DNA of 64,000 bases, taken from assembly GCF_025823185.1 (NCBI RefSeq), contig NZ_JACKVK010000008.1:1565-65564 (forward strand), in the 5' to 3' direction. The first letter of the stretch is position 1; each line of letters starts with the position of its first letter. Both the position numbers and the translations under genes were made by a program. The notes under the pieces are model-generated. The model had not been told where the DNA came from. It was given only the letters and a program-made list of their open reading frames with translations, and ran no database searches. This document shows, in pieces, positions 1-7,936 of the stretch. This DNA comes from Mycobacterium yunnanensis (GTDB lineage Bacteria > Actinomycetota > Actinomycetes > Mycobacteriales > Mycobacteriaceae).

Positions 1-3000
1 CGTGGGTGCCGTCGGCGTTGAGGGCCACCGAGTTCACCGTGGTGTTGGTCGTGCCGCCCAGGCTGATTGGCCGCTGGATCAGAGCTCCGGTGCTGGTGTT
101 GACGTCGACCGCGGTCAATCCGGTGCTGGTCTTCAGGATGATCACCGCCGCGGTTCCGTCGGCACTGAACACCGGCGACCCCACCACCGCACCACTCAGA
201 TTCCCATGCCCGATGACCGTTCCCTCCGAAACCGGGGCGACCGGCACGGTGATGGTTTCGCTGCCGGAGTTCACGCCGTTGGACGCGGTGACGGTGAAGG
301 TGTCCGTCGGGGCAGTGGAGGCGGCCAGGCGTTGGCGCAGTGTGGGGGTGTAGGTGTACGTGCCGGTGTCGTCGATCGTGACGGTGGCGCCGCCGGTGCT
401 GGTGCCGGACGTGCTGTAGCGCAGGGTGCCCCCGGCGGGATCGGTGAACGTGGCCGTACCGGCGATCGCGCCCGTGGAGCTGGGTTGCCCCGCAGTAGGG
501 GTACCGGGTTGGGGAGTGCCCGGATCGACCGTGACCGTAATGGTTTCGCTAGCTGAACGCACGCCGTTGGAGGCGGTGACCGTGAACGTGTCGCTGCCGC
601 GGGAGCCCGCAATTTCGGCGGCCTGCTGCTGGGCGCGGGTGGGGGTGTAGGTGTACGTGCCGGCGTCGTCGATGGTGACGGTAGCGCCGCCGGTGCTGGT
701 GCCGGAAGTGCTGTAGTGCAATGTGCCCCCGGCGGGGTCGGTGAAGGTGGCGGTGCCGATGATCACGCCGGTGGAGCTGGGTTGCCCGGCAGTGGGGGTG
801 CCGGGCTGGGGAGTGCCGGGTTGGGGACTGCCCGCCACGACGGTGACCGTCGCGGTCGCGGTGGAGCCGCCGTTCAGTGTGTAGGTGAAGCTGTCGGTGC
901 CGTGATAGTTGGCCGCCGGGGTGTAGCTGGCGGTCGTGTCGGTGACGGTGACCACGCCGTGGCTGGGTTGCGTGACCGCGGTGATGACCTTCGGTCCGCC
1001 GTCGACGTCGGTGTCGTTGGCCAACACCGCGATTGGGGTAGGGCCACTGTTCTCGGCGACGGTGACCGAGTCGTCGACCGCTACCGGTGGCTGATCGACC
1101 GGCCCGCTGTGGTTGCCCAGGCTTCGACCACCACCGCCGCCGCCGCCGGTGCCGATGAACTGATCTCCCTGGCCACCGGCGCCACCCGCAGCGCCGACAC
1201 CGCCACCACCGCCACTACCGGCGTTGATACCTCCGCCGCCATTACCGCCGGCGCCGCCGACGCCGCCACCACCGCCGCCGCCGCCGTAATAGCCCGAGCC
1301 AACTTCGTAGCCGTTGACGCCGGGGCTACCGGGGCTGCCGGCTCCGCCACCGCTGCCACCTTCGACGGTCGGGACATCGCTGGCGCCGTGGGCTGCCGCC
1401 CCGTCGCCACCGACGGCTGCGGAGCCGCCGTACCCGTCGCTCTCGATCGCAGCGCCGCCGCCACCACCTCCCGGACCGCCCACGCCTCCACTGCTTTTGT
1501 TGTTATTGCCACCGTCGCCGCCGCGGTCGGCTGCGCCTCCAGCGCCTCCTGCAACGACGGAAATGGTCTGGCCAAAGTAGGCGTAGCCGGCGCTGCCGCC
1601 GGTGCCGCCATGACCGCCGATGACGCCGTCACCGCCGCCACCGCCGCCACCTGCTCCGCCGCCGATGTACCCCCCGTCCGGATCCTGGATCAGGTCGTTG
1701 CCGCCGGTCCCACCGTCGCCGCCGTTGCCCAGGCTGCCTCCGTCGCCGCCGTTACCGCCGGTGCCCGCGGCCTCGTACGACAAGGTGTCGGACCCGGTCC
1801 CGCCGTTGCCGCCGTTGCCCGCCAACCCGGTGGCCGCGGCACCGTCGACCCCATCGCTGCTGCCGCGAGCACCGCCCCCGCCGGGGGTGGTCCCGGGCGA
1901 GCCGGCGCTGCCGCCGGCGCCGACCGTGCCGGGGTTCCCGCCGTTGCCGCCGTTGCCCCCGTTGGGGTGCGCGACACCGCCGGTCGCACCGGAGCCACCG
2001 TCGGCGGGTAGTCCGGCCGCGCCACCATCGGCGCCGTTGCCGCCGTCACCGTTGGTCCCGAGCCCACCGCCAGCGGTCGTGCCGGCGTTGCCACCGGCGC
2101 CGCCGCGCCCACCGCGACCGCCGTTCCCACCGTCACCACCGTTCCCGCCGTCGGCTCCCGTCTCGGCGGCGGCTGGGTCGCTGGCGGCGTCATAGCCTGC
2201 GGCACCCGTGGCGCCGTCCCCGCCCGCGGCGCCGTTACCACCGGCGCCACCGGAACCGTTGTGCCCGACCAGCCCGATCGTGGACCCGCTGCCACCAATT
2301 CCTGCGTTGCCGCCGCGGCCGCCCGCGCCGCCGTCGCCACCGACTTGGCCGTTGCCACCGTTGGCGCCCGGGGTGACACCGTTCGCGCCATCGTCCCCGG
2401 CGGCGCCGTCACCACCGTTGCCGCCGCGGCCTCCGTCACCCCCGGCCCCGCCCGCACCCTGGATCGCGGTGGCGCCATCGGCGCCGCGTGACCCGCCGCG
2501 GCCACCGCGGCCTGCGACGCCGCCGAGTCCGGCCGCCCCGGCCGCGCCGCCATTTCCGCCCGCGCCACCATCACCACCGGCGACGCCCGCGCCGCCGCTC
2601 ATTCCGGCCATCGTCGCGTCGGCCCCGTCCGTGCCGTCGGCTCCGTTCGCGCCGGCGGCGCCTGCACCGCCGTCGGCGGCGTTCCCGCCCCGGCCTCCGG
2701 AACCGTTCGTTCCGGCCGTGCCGGCGGTACCGAACAGCCCTGCCCCGCCACCGGACCCGGCGTCCCCGCCCGCTCCACCTGCACCGCCGGACCCGCCCGC
2801 CATTCCGGTGCCGCCCGCGGCTCCGGGCATGGTGGCCGACATCCCGTGGGCGCCGGCCACACCGTTGCCTCCGGTGCCGCCGTTCGCGCCGGACCCACCA
2901 CTGCCGCCGTTGCCGAGCAATAGACCGCCGTTACCGCCGGCCCCGCCCCGACCGCCGGCGGACCCGTTGGTGCCGGACTGCCCCGCGCTCAGACCGTTCG

Positions 3001-4051
3001 CGCCGTCGGTTCCGTTCACGCCGGCACCGCCCGCACCGCCGGTACCGATGAGGAGTCCGCCGTTGCCGCCGCGCCCACCCGCACCACCGTTGACGGCTGC
3101 TACACCGACCCCGCCGTTGCCGCCGTTGCCGAGGAACCCAACCGCGCCGCCGTCACCGCCGGCGAAACCGGCACCGCCCACGCCTAGCAACAGGCCGCCG
3201 TTGCCGCCGCGGCACGCCACACCGCTGGCGCAGGTGGCGGCGGTGTAGCTGTATCCGGTGCCCAACAACAACCCCGCGTTGGGGTGCGCGGCGGTGCCGT
3301 TGCTGATGAACAACGCCAACACATCGGAGACGAACGTCCCCAGATCCGGTAAGGCAGGAGTCAGTGCGGTGGGAACCACGACCGTGCTCACCGGGGCCAG
3401 AACCCGGGCCGTGCCCGGGCTGGTGGGGGTGGGCTGCGCACCCGTGGTCGACGCCAAGGCGTGTGGCAGCCCCGACGGCGATGTTTGTGACGCGGAATCC
3501 TCAACGGCGGCAACCGAATTGGTGTTCGTACTGGACGACGCGGTCGACGCCCGCGTAGTGGACCTGCTCGTCGATGCCGTGTGCGTCGTCGTGGGCGTCG
3601 CGGTGCGCGCGGTACCCGAGTCGGGGTCGTGCGAGGAGTGGCCACCTGTGTGACCGGCGGTGGCTTGACTCGTCGACGCCGCGGGGGAGTCGTCGACGGA
3701 GGTGGCGTCGGCTGCCGAGGAGCGATCTCCGGCTTCCGTGGAGGCGGAGGTCTGGGACGAGGATGCCGTCGTCGAGGACGTGGGAGTGCCCTTCGTCGCC
3801 GAGGCGGTGGTGCTTCCGGTGCCGGCCGATCCACCCGATCCATCCGACGCGCCGGCCCCGGCGGGGTGATTGGTCGAGGAGTCCCCGGTCTCGGCGTGGG
3901 CCGCCGCGGCCCCCGTCAGCATTGCCGCACCTACACCGACGCTGAGTGCTCCGGCGGTGAGCCACGCCGACACCGGCAACACCCGGCCCGCCCCACCGCT
4001 GCCGGTGCGTGTGGCGGTCCGTCGAGTGTTACTGCGATGCCGTCCCGCCAT
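1..4051 (-). CDS. Secreted PGRS-repeat protein with Ig-like and VCBS-type domains (partial, C-terminus outside window)
   Basis: The first 1,350 codons of a very large secreted protein; the frame is still open at the window edge. Domain order: basic N-terminus plus hydrophobic signal peptide (about residues 24-53, ending AHA), a Ser/Thr-rich linker (54-205), a segment ending in NAGLLLGTG that resembles the GLL motif opening PGRS regions, about 700 residues of GGN/GGA PGRS repeats (270-975), one Ig-like domain with a VLANDTD motif (987-1075), two 99-residue VCBS-type repeats, then propeller-like strands (FSADGTAAV, LNADGTH). There is no PE domain. The ATG follows AAGGAG with 8 nt spacing. The frame was checked at four points and stays continuous. 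Probably cell-surface or secreted; its function is unknown. Confidence 0.88.
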   Translation of the reverse strand, partial: MAGRHRSNTRRTATRTGSGGAGRVLPVSAWLTAGALSVGVGAAMLTGAAAAHAETGDSSTNHPAGAGASDGSGGSAGTGSTTASATKGTPTSSTTASSSQTSASTEAGDRSSAADATSVDDSPAASTSQATAGHTGGHSSHDPDSGTARTATPTTTHTASTSRSTTRASTASSSTNTNSVAAVEDSASQTSPSGLPHALASTTGAQPTPTSPGTARVLAPVSTVVVPTALTPALPDLGTFVSDVLALFISNGTAAHPNAGLLLGTGYSYTAATCASGVACRGGNGGLLLGVGGAGFAGGDGGAVGFLGNGGNGGVGVAAVNGGAGGRGGNGGLLIGTGGAGGAGVNGTDGANGLSAGQSGTNGSAGGRGGAGGNGGLLLGNGGSGGSGANGGTGGNGVAGAHGMSATMPGAAGGTGMAGGSGGAGGAGGDAGSGGGAGLFGTAGTAGTNGSGGRGGNAADGGAGAAGANGADGTDGADATMAGMSGGAGVAGGDGGAGGNGGAAGAAGLGGVAGRGGRGGSRGADGATAIQGAGGAGGDGGRGGNGGDGAAGDDGANGVTPGANGGNGQVGGDGGAGGRGGNAGIGGSGSTIGLVGHNGSGGAGGNGAAGGDGATGAAGYDAASDPAAAETGADGGNGGDGGNGGRGGRGGAGGNAGTTAGGGLGTNGDGGNGADGGAAGLPADGGSGATGGVAHPNGGNGGNGGNPGTVGAGGSAGSPGTTPGGGGARGSSDGVDGAAATGLAGNGGNGGTGSDTLSYEAAGTGGNGGDGGSLGNGGDGGTGGNDLIQDPDGGYIGGGAGGGGGGGDGVIGGHGGTGGSAGYAYFGQTISVVAGGAGGAADRGGDGGNNNKSSGGVGGPGGGGGGAAIESDGYGGSAAVGGDGAAAHGASDVPTVEGGSGGGAGSPGSPGVNGYEVGSGYYGGGGGGGGVGGAGGNGGGGINAGSGGGGGVGAAGGAGGQGDQFIGTGGGGGGGRSLGNHSGPVDQPPVAVDDSVTVAENSGPTPIAVLANDTDVDGGPKVITAVTQPSHGVVTVTDTTASYTPAANYHGTDSFTYTLNGGSTATATVTVVAGSPQPGTPQPGTPTAGQPSSTGVIIGTATFTDPAGGTLHYSTSGTSTGGATVTIDDAGTYTYTPTRAQQQAAEIAGSRGSDTFTVTASNGVRSASETITVTVDPGTPQPGTPTAGQPSSTGAIAGTATFTDPAGGTLRYSTSGTSTGGATVTIDDTGTYTYTPTLRQRLAASTAPTDTFTVTASNGVNSGSETITVPVAPVSEGTVIGHGNLSGAVVGSPVFSADGTAAVIILKTSTGLTAVDVNTSTGALIQRPISLGGTTNTTVNSVALNADGTH
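239..775 (-). repeat. Two tandem VCBS-type coding repeats, 297-bp period
   Basis: Two consecutive units in the surface-protein gene start at the same STG motif, at 775 and 478 (minus strand), giving a 99-codon period. Both contain TATFTDPAGGTL, YSTSGTSTGGATVTIDD and TFTVTASNGV. The second unit is slightly shorter. The near-identity at DNA level suggests recent duplication or conversion. Confidence 0.85.
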
Positions 4052-4504
4052 CAGAATTTCTCCTTCGCATTCATTGCTCGTCGGGCAGCTCGTGAGACAT
4101 GTCGTCCCGCCAATCCCGCACCTCCTTTGGACGCGCGAAATCGCCCGGACCCCGTCGACGACGGAACCGGTGATGGCGATTTCGGGTGTGTCCTGGGCGT
4201 GGCCGCGGTTTGCTACACGACGACGCCGACGCGAAATGTAACCTACCCAGCACCACCGGCGACCCCAAAAGTGCCGCCAACGCAGAATGCAGTAGTCCCG
4301 TGCCCAAAGTGCAGTAGTCCACCCCCCGCAAGTCCGGTCCATTGCAGTAGTCCCACCGGGGGGCGCTGCGCCGCGACGCCCTTGGCGCATCGCGGCACGC
4401 TCTCAGTGGCGCCTGAGCATCTGCGGGAACCGACCGACGGGGTCGCGTAGATTCGTCGACGACCAACCCACGCGCCCCAGCGCAGTACTACGACGAAGGC
4501 CATC
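4052..4504. other. Divergent intergenic region, no gene seen
   Basis: 453 bp between the divergent PGRS-protein and DUF3297 genes. I see no convincing small gene: the reading frames that cross it have shadow-like composition. It should hold both promoters. The recognisable structure is a set of three direct 11-mers, listed separately, and an A/T-richer patch near 4230-4245 that could supply a minus-strand -10 region. Confidence 0.6.
4288..4353. repeat. Three direct copies of TGCAGTAGTCC
   Basis: Exact 11-mers at 4288-4298, 4310-4320 and 4343-4353. Start-to-start distances are 22 and 33 bp, both multiples of 11, so the copies lie on about the same face of the helix. They sit 237-302 bp upstream of the PGRS gene start and about 150 bp upstream of the DUF3297 gene. 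This arrangement fits an activator or repressor array, but no family is identified. Confidence 0.55.
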
Positions 4505-4756
4505 ATGTCCGAGGACCAAGACGTTCCGCCGAATCATCTGTCCATCGATCCGCGCAGCGCGTTCTACGACGAAGAGGTGCTGCTGCGCGACGTGGGCATC
4601 CGCTTCAACGGGTCCGAGAAGACCAACGTGCACGAATACGACGTAGCCGAGGGATGGGTACGGGTCGAAGTGCCCACCGCGAAGGATCGTCGCGGCAATC
4701 CCATGGTCGTGAAGCTCCGCGGCACGGTCGAGCCGTTCTTCCGTCCGGCGACCTGA
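4505..4756 (+). CDS. DUF3297 family protein
   Basis: An 83-residue protein matching the small DUF3297 family by recall: LSIDPRSAFYDEEVL near the N-terminus, GIRFNGSEKTNVHEY in the middle and a KLRGTVEPF ending are its hallmark segments. Length is normal. There is no signal peptide or membrane helix, so it should be cytoplasmic. Its biochemical role is unknown. The ATG follows a modest GAAGG. The LysR-type gene begins 8 bp after its stop, so the two may be co-transcribed. Confidence 0.8.
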   Translation: MSEDQDVPPNHLSIDPRSAFYDEEVLLRDVGIRFNGSEKTNVHEYDVAEGWVRVEVPTAKDRRGNPMVVKLRGTVEPFFRPAT

Positions 4757-4763
4757 CGCGAGT

Positions 4764-5633
4764 GTGAGGCTGGACGGGCAGCGGCTGGCGGCCTTCGCGG
4801 CCGTGGTCGAACTGGGCTCCTTCGACGCCGCCGCGGCACGGTTGCACGTCACGCCCTCGGCGGTCAGCCAACGCGTCAAGTCCCTGGAGCACGATGTCGG
4901 CCAGGTGTTGGTGAGGCGCGAAAAGCCTTGTACTGCAACGGTGGCGGGGGTGCCGCTGCTGCGGCTGGCTGCCCAGACGGCAATGCTGGAGTCCGAGGCG
5001 CTCGCCGAGATGAGCGGAGCCTCCGACCGTCTGACGCGCGTGGCGCTGGCGGTCAACGCCGACTCGATGTCGACGTGGTTCGCCGACGTGTTCGGCGCAC
5101 TGCCCGGGGTGTTGTTCGACGTTCGGATCGAGGACCAAGACCGGTCGGCGCGGTTACTGCGGGAGGGGGCGGTGATGGGCGCGGTCACCACCGAGCGCGT
5201 CGCGGTGTCCGGGTGCCGGACCGAACCGCTCGGGGTGATGCGGTACCTACCGGTGGCCAGTCCCGGCTACGTCGACCGGTATCTGGGCGACGGTGTCACC
5301 GCGGCGACGATGGCCGTGGCGCCGGCGATGGCGTGGAATCGCGACGATGCGCTGCAGGACATGTTGCTGCGCAAGCTCTTTCGTCGCGCCGTCAGCCACC
5401 CGGTGCACTACGTGCCCACCGCGGAGGGCTTCGAGGCCGCGACGACGGCCGGGTTGGGGTGGGCGATGTACCCGGAGCGTGCCGCAGTGGCGTTGGTGGA
5501 CGCCGGCGCGTTCGTCCCGATCACCGACGCCCATCTCGACGTTCCCCTGTTTTGGCAGTGCTGGAAGCTCGACAGCCCCATGGTGGAGGCCGTGACCGAC
5601 GCCGTCCGCGCGGCAGCCTCGGCGCTGCGCTGA
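4764..5633 (+). CDS. ArgP/LysG-type LysR transcriptional regulator
   Basis: A 289-residue LysR-family regulator. The N-terminal winged HTH (FAAVVELGSFDAAAARL, then TPSAVSQRVKSLE, about residues 8-45) and the shorter second half match the ArgP/IciA/LysG subgroup, which normally senses basic amino acids and controls the exporter LysE. The GTG start is the only workable one here, because the GTG two bases upstream runs straight into a stop. No lysE-like gene lies beside it; its upstream neighbour is the DUF3297 gene on the same strand. The target is therefore unknown. Confidence 0.85.
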   Translation: MRLDGQRLAAFAAVVELGSFDAAAARLHVTPSAVSQRVKSLEHDVGQVLVRREKPCTATVAGVPLLRLAAQTAMLESEALAEMSGASDRLTRVALAVNADSMSTWFADVFGALPGVLFDVRIEDQDRSARLLREGAVMGAVTTERVAVSGCRTEPLGVMRYLPVASPGYVDRYLGDGVTAATMAVAPAMAWNRDDALQDMLLRKLFRRAVSHPVHYVPTAEGFEAATTAGLGWAMYPERAAVALVDAGAFVPITDAHLDVPLFWQCWKLDSPMVEAVTDAVRAAASALR

Positions 5634-5651
5634 CCTCCGACTCGCAGCGGC

Positions 5652-6224
5652 CTACGTGTCCTTGAGGCTTCCGATGCCCAACGACGTGTCCGTGGGCGCG
5701 CCGGAGTCACCCTCGACGGCGTCGACGTAGGCCTGCGGATCTCGGTCGGTGATGTCGAGGCCGCGGGTGGTGGGGTGGTCGGTCATGAACGCGTGATACT
5801 GCCTACCGAGCGCCTCGCGCAGACCGGCGGGAGCGTGTTTGCGGAAGTCGGACAAGCCTTCTCGTTCTTCCTCGCCCATGTGTTCGTCGTTGGCCTTGCG
5901 GGCCCGGCCCACCGCCGCCCACCACTCGTCGGAGCCGACGTCCGCCTTGGCTGCGTCGGCGACGCCGTCACGAATGTCGTTGTGGTCGCCGATCGCGTCG
6001 AGCGTCTCCCCCTCGGGGTCGTCCTCACCGCGTGTGAGGAGTTGGGGATAGAAGAGGGACTCTTCGGCATAAGCGTGCACGTCGAGTTTGTCGGCCAGCG
6101 GTACCCACACCCGCTGCAGGTCCTCGGCACGGGGATGCGCACGGGCCTGCAGGTAGTCGAGCTTGGCGAACTGCTCGCGGAACCACTCGTGGTCGGCGAG
6201 GATCAGTCTGGTGATGTCGGCCAT
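5652..6224 (-). CDS. Hemerythrin-like HHE cation-binding protein
   Basis: 190 residues with a four-helix HHE pattern: LILADHEWFREQF near the start, then HAYAEESLFYPQL, IGDHNDIRD and EHMGEEEREGLSDF supply the His and Glu ligands expected for a di-iron site. Hemerythrin-like proteins of this kind in mycobacteria are linked to O2, NO or redox sensing. The start at MADITRL was preferred because residues upstream of it read as low-complexity out-of-gene sequence. The frame follows the zinc-ribbon gene by 22 bp, so the two are probably one transcript. It converges with the LysR-type gene. Confidence 0.85.
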   Translation of the reverse strand: MADITRLILADHEWFREQFAKLDYLQARAHPRAEDLQRVWVPLADKLDVHAYAEESLFYPQLLTRGEDDPEGETLDAIGDHNDIRDGVADAAKADVGSDEWWAAVGRARKANDEHMGEEEREGLSDFRKHAPAGLREALGRQYHAFMTDHPTTRGLDITDRDPQAYVDAVEGDSGAPTDTSLGIGSLKDT

Positions 6225-6246
6225 CGAAGGGTGGGCGGGTGGCGCG

Positions 6247-6420
6247 TCAGGCGGCAGAGATGCCGACCGTGGGTGACGTGCAGTCCTCCACGTATTCGTA
6301 GCCGCACGGCTGGCAGGACACCTGGTAGCGCAGGAATCCGCCGTCGCCCTCCTGGAAGGCGTAGTCGGCTTGAACCATGCACCGGGGGCACCGTGCGGTG
6401 CCACGTTCGACCACGCTCAT
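6247..6420 (-). CDS. Small zinc-ribbon protein (57 aa)
   Basis: A short gene of 57 codons plus stop. It has two CxxC knuckles (C11-P-R-C14 and C36-Q-P-C39) separated by 21 residues, the layout of a rubredoxin-like or zinc-ribbon fold, and an extra Cys at 47. It lies 22 bp upstream of the hemerythrin-like gene and 70 bp downstream of an NDH-2-like gene on the same strand. An AAAGG box precedes the ATG. A metal-binding or redox-partner role beside the hemerythrin is plausible but inferred. I do not recognise a named family. Confidence 0.7.
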   Translation of the reverse strand: MSVVERGTARCPRCMVQADYAFQEGDGGFLRYQVSCQPCGYEYVEDCTSPTVGISAA

Positions 6421-6440
6421 GGGCAGGGCCTTTCGTCCAG

Positions 6441-6458
6441 GGCAGCAGGTCTGCTGCC
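6441..6458. promoter_or_regulatory. Perfect palindrome GGCAGCAGGTCTGCTGCC
   Basis: An 8-2-8 inverted repeat located 20 bp upstream of the zinc-ribbon ATG, inside the 70-bp gap after the NDH-2-like gene. It could be an operator or an RNA hairpin in the leader. The regulator is unknown. Confidence 0.4.
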
Positions 6459-6490
6459 TGCAGCTGCCGGGTACCCACCCCGTGCGTGTG

Positions 6491-7819
6491 TCAATCAGCT
6501 GGCCCGCACGCCGCCCAGGTGTAGGGCTGCTCGGGGGTGTTGGCGCTGCCGAGCATGAAGGTGCGGTCGGTACGGCGGGCGCGAGCGATCGTGGCCAGCC
6601 ACGTGGCGACGGTGCTGACGCGGTTCTGCACTCCGGTGAGGAAGGCGATGTGGATGACGCCCCACCCCACCCATCCGAAGAATCCGGTCAGCTTCACCGG
6701 GCCGGCCTGCAACAGTGCGTGGCCGCGGCTGATGTACGCCGCCGAACCCAGGTCGCGGTACCGATACGGCTTACGCGGCGTGCCCTTGGCGTCCCGACGT
6801 ACGCACGAGGCCACGTGCAGACCGCCCTGCATGGCGTTCTCGGCCACCCCGGGCAGGTGGTCGCGGCCCACCAGGTCGCCGATGACGAAGATCTCCGGGT
6901 GCCCCGGCACGGTCAGGTCGGCCTCCACTGTGATCCGACCGGCATGATCCGACGGCGCGCCAAGCACCGTGGCCACCCGCTTGGCGAACGGCACGGCCTC
7001 GACGCCTGCGGTCCACAGCACGGTGCGCGCGGCGTGCTCCTCGCTCGGGCCACCGGACTTGGGGGTGACGGTGATGCCGTCGCGCCGGACGTCGGTGACG
7101 TGGACGCCCATGCGTAGCTCGACCCCGAGCCCTTCGAGGATCGATGCGGCCTTGGCGGCAAGGTTCGGCGCGAAGCTGCCGAGCACGCAGTCGCCGCCGT
7201 CGAAGAGGAGTACCCGGGCTTCCTGAGGTTCGATGCTGTGGAACTCGTGGGCCAGGGCCCGGGTGGCCATCTCCCGGATCTGTCCGGCCAGTTCCACGCC
7301 GGTGGGTCCGCCTCCGGCGACGGCGAACGTCAGCCATCCGTCGCGTTCCGGACCGGGAGCGAGCGTCTCGGCGATCTCGAAGGCCGCGAACAGGCGGCGG
7401 CGGATGGTCAGAGCGTCGTCGAGGGTCTTCATCCCTGGCGCCCAGGTCGCGAATTCGTCGTGGCCGAAATAGGACTGACGCATGCCGGCGGCGACAACCA
7501 GCACGTCGTAGTCGAGGACGAACGTGCTGGCGTCCGGACGCCGGGCCGTCACGCGTCGTCCCTCGGGATCGAGGTCGACGGCCTCGCCGAGCAGGGTCGT
7601 CACGTTGCGGTGGCCGGCCAGTTCCTCGCGCAGGGACCTGCTGATCTGACCGATGCTCAGCGTCCCGGTCGCACATTGATAGAGCAGTGGCTGGAAGACG
7701 TGGCATGCCGTCCGGTCCAGGAGGGTGACGTCGACGTCGTCACCACCGAGGCTTCGCGCGCAGAACAGACCGCCGAATCCACCGCCGATTATCAGGACCT
7801 TCGTCCGGCCGTTGCTCAT
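6491..7819 (-). CDS. Type II NADH dehydrogenase-like FAD oxidoreductase (NDH-2 family)
   Basis: 442 residues. An N-terminal FAD-binding motif (IIGGGFGGLFCARSL) begins about residue 10. A second Rossmann motif for NAD(P)H (VAGGGPTGVELAGQI) lies near 160 and the C-terminal FAD motif (IFVIGDLVG) near 300. The C-terminal third has hydrophobic patches typical of membrane-associated NDH-2, which passes electrons from NADH to menaquinone without pumping protons. Length is close to mycobacterial Ndh (about 460). The start at MSNGRTK keeps the Rossmann motif near the N-terminus; the frame is open much further upstream but reads as shadow. It may be co-transcribed with the zinc-ribbon and hemerythrin genes. 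Confidence 0.85.
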   Translation of the reverse strand: MSNGRTKVLIIGGGFGGLFCARSLGGDDVDVTLLDRTACHVFQPLLYQCATGTLSIGQISRSLREELAGHRNVTTLLGEAVDLDPEGRRVTARRPDASTFVLDYDVLVVAAGMRQSYFGHDEFATWAPGMKTLDDALTIRRRLFAAFEIAETLAPGPERDGWLTFAVAGGGPTGVELAGQIREMATRALAHEFHSIEPQEARVLLFDGGDCVLGSFAPNLAAKAASILEGLGVELRMGVHVTDVRRDGITVTPKSGGPSEEHAARTVLWTAGVEAVPFAKRVATVLGAPSDHAGRITVEADLTVPGHPEIFVIGDLVGRDHLPGVAENAMQGGLHVASCVRRDAKGTPRKPYRYRDLGSAAYISRGHALLQAGPVKLTGFFGWVGWGVIHIAFLTGVQNRVSTVATWLATIARARRTDRTFMLGSANTPEQPYTWAACGPAD

Positions 7820-7936
7820 CGCTCGACCATACGCAGCGAACCCGGGAGGAGTTTGGGCGCGACCGTGGCGGGGTAGCTGAGCCCCACGCTGCAGCCACGT
7901 CGGCGTCGGATCACTGTCAGCGGAAGGCCCCGTGCC

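Noticed and set aside
1620..3248. Long Pro/Ala-rich plus-strand frames
   Set aside because: They are antisense shadows of the PGRS gene, with proline runs arising from GGC/GGN codons; no ribosome-binding site or domain.
1100..3250. Regular GCC/CCG-rich repeats resembling an array or microsatellite
   Set aside because: They are Gly-Gly-Asn/Ala codons of the PGRS region read on the other strand; unit lengths vary and there are no spacers as in CRISPR.
4071..4466. A minus-strand gene in the PGRS/DUF3297 gap
   Set aside because: The frame is Arg/Pro-rich, has no ribosome-binding site and contains the three direct repeats in different phases.
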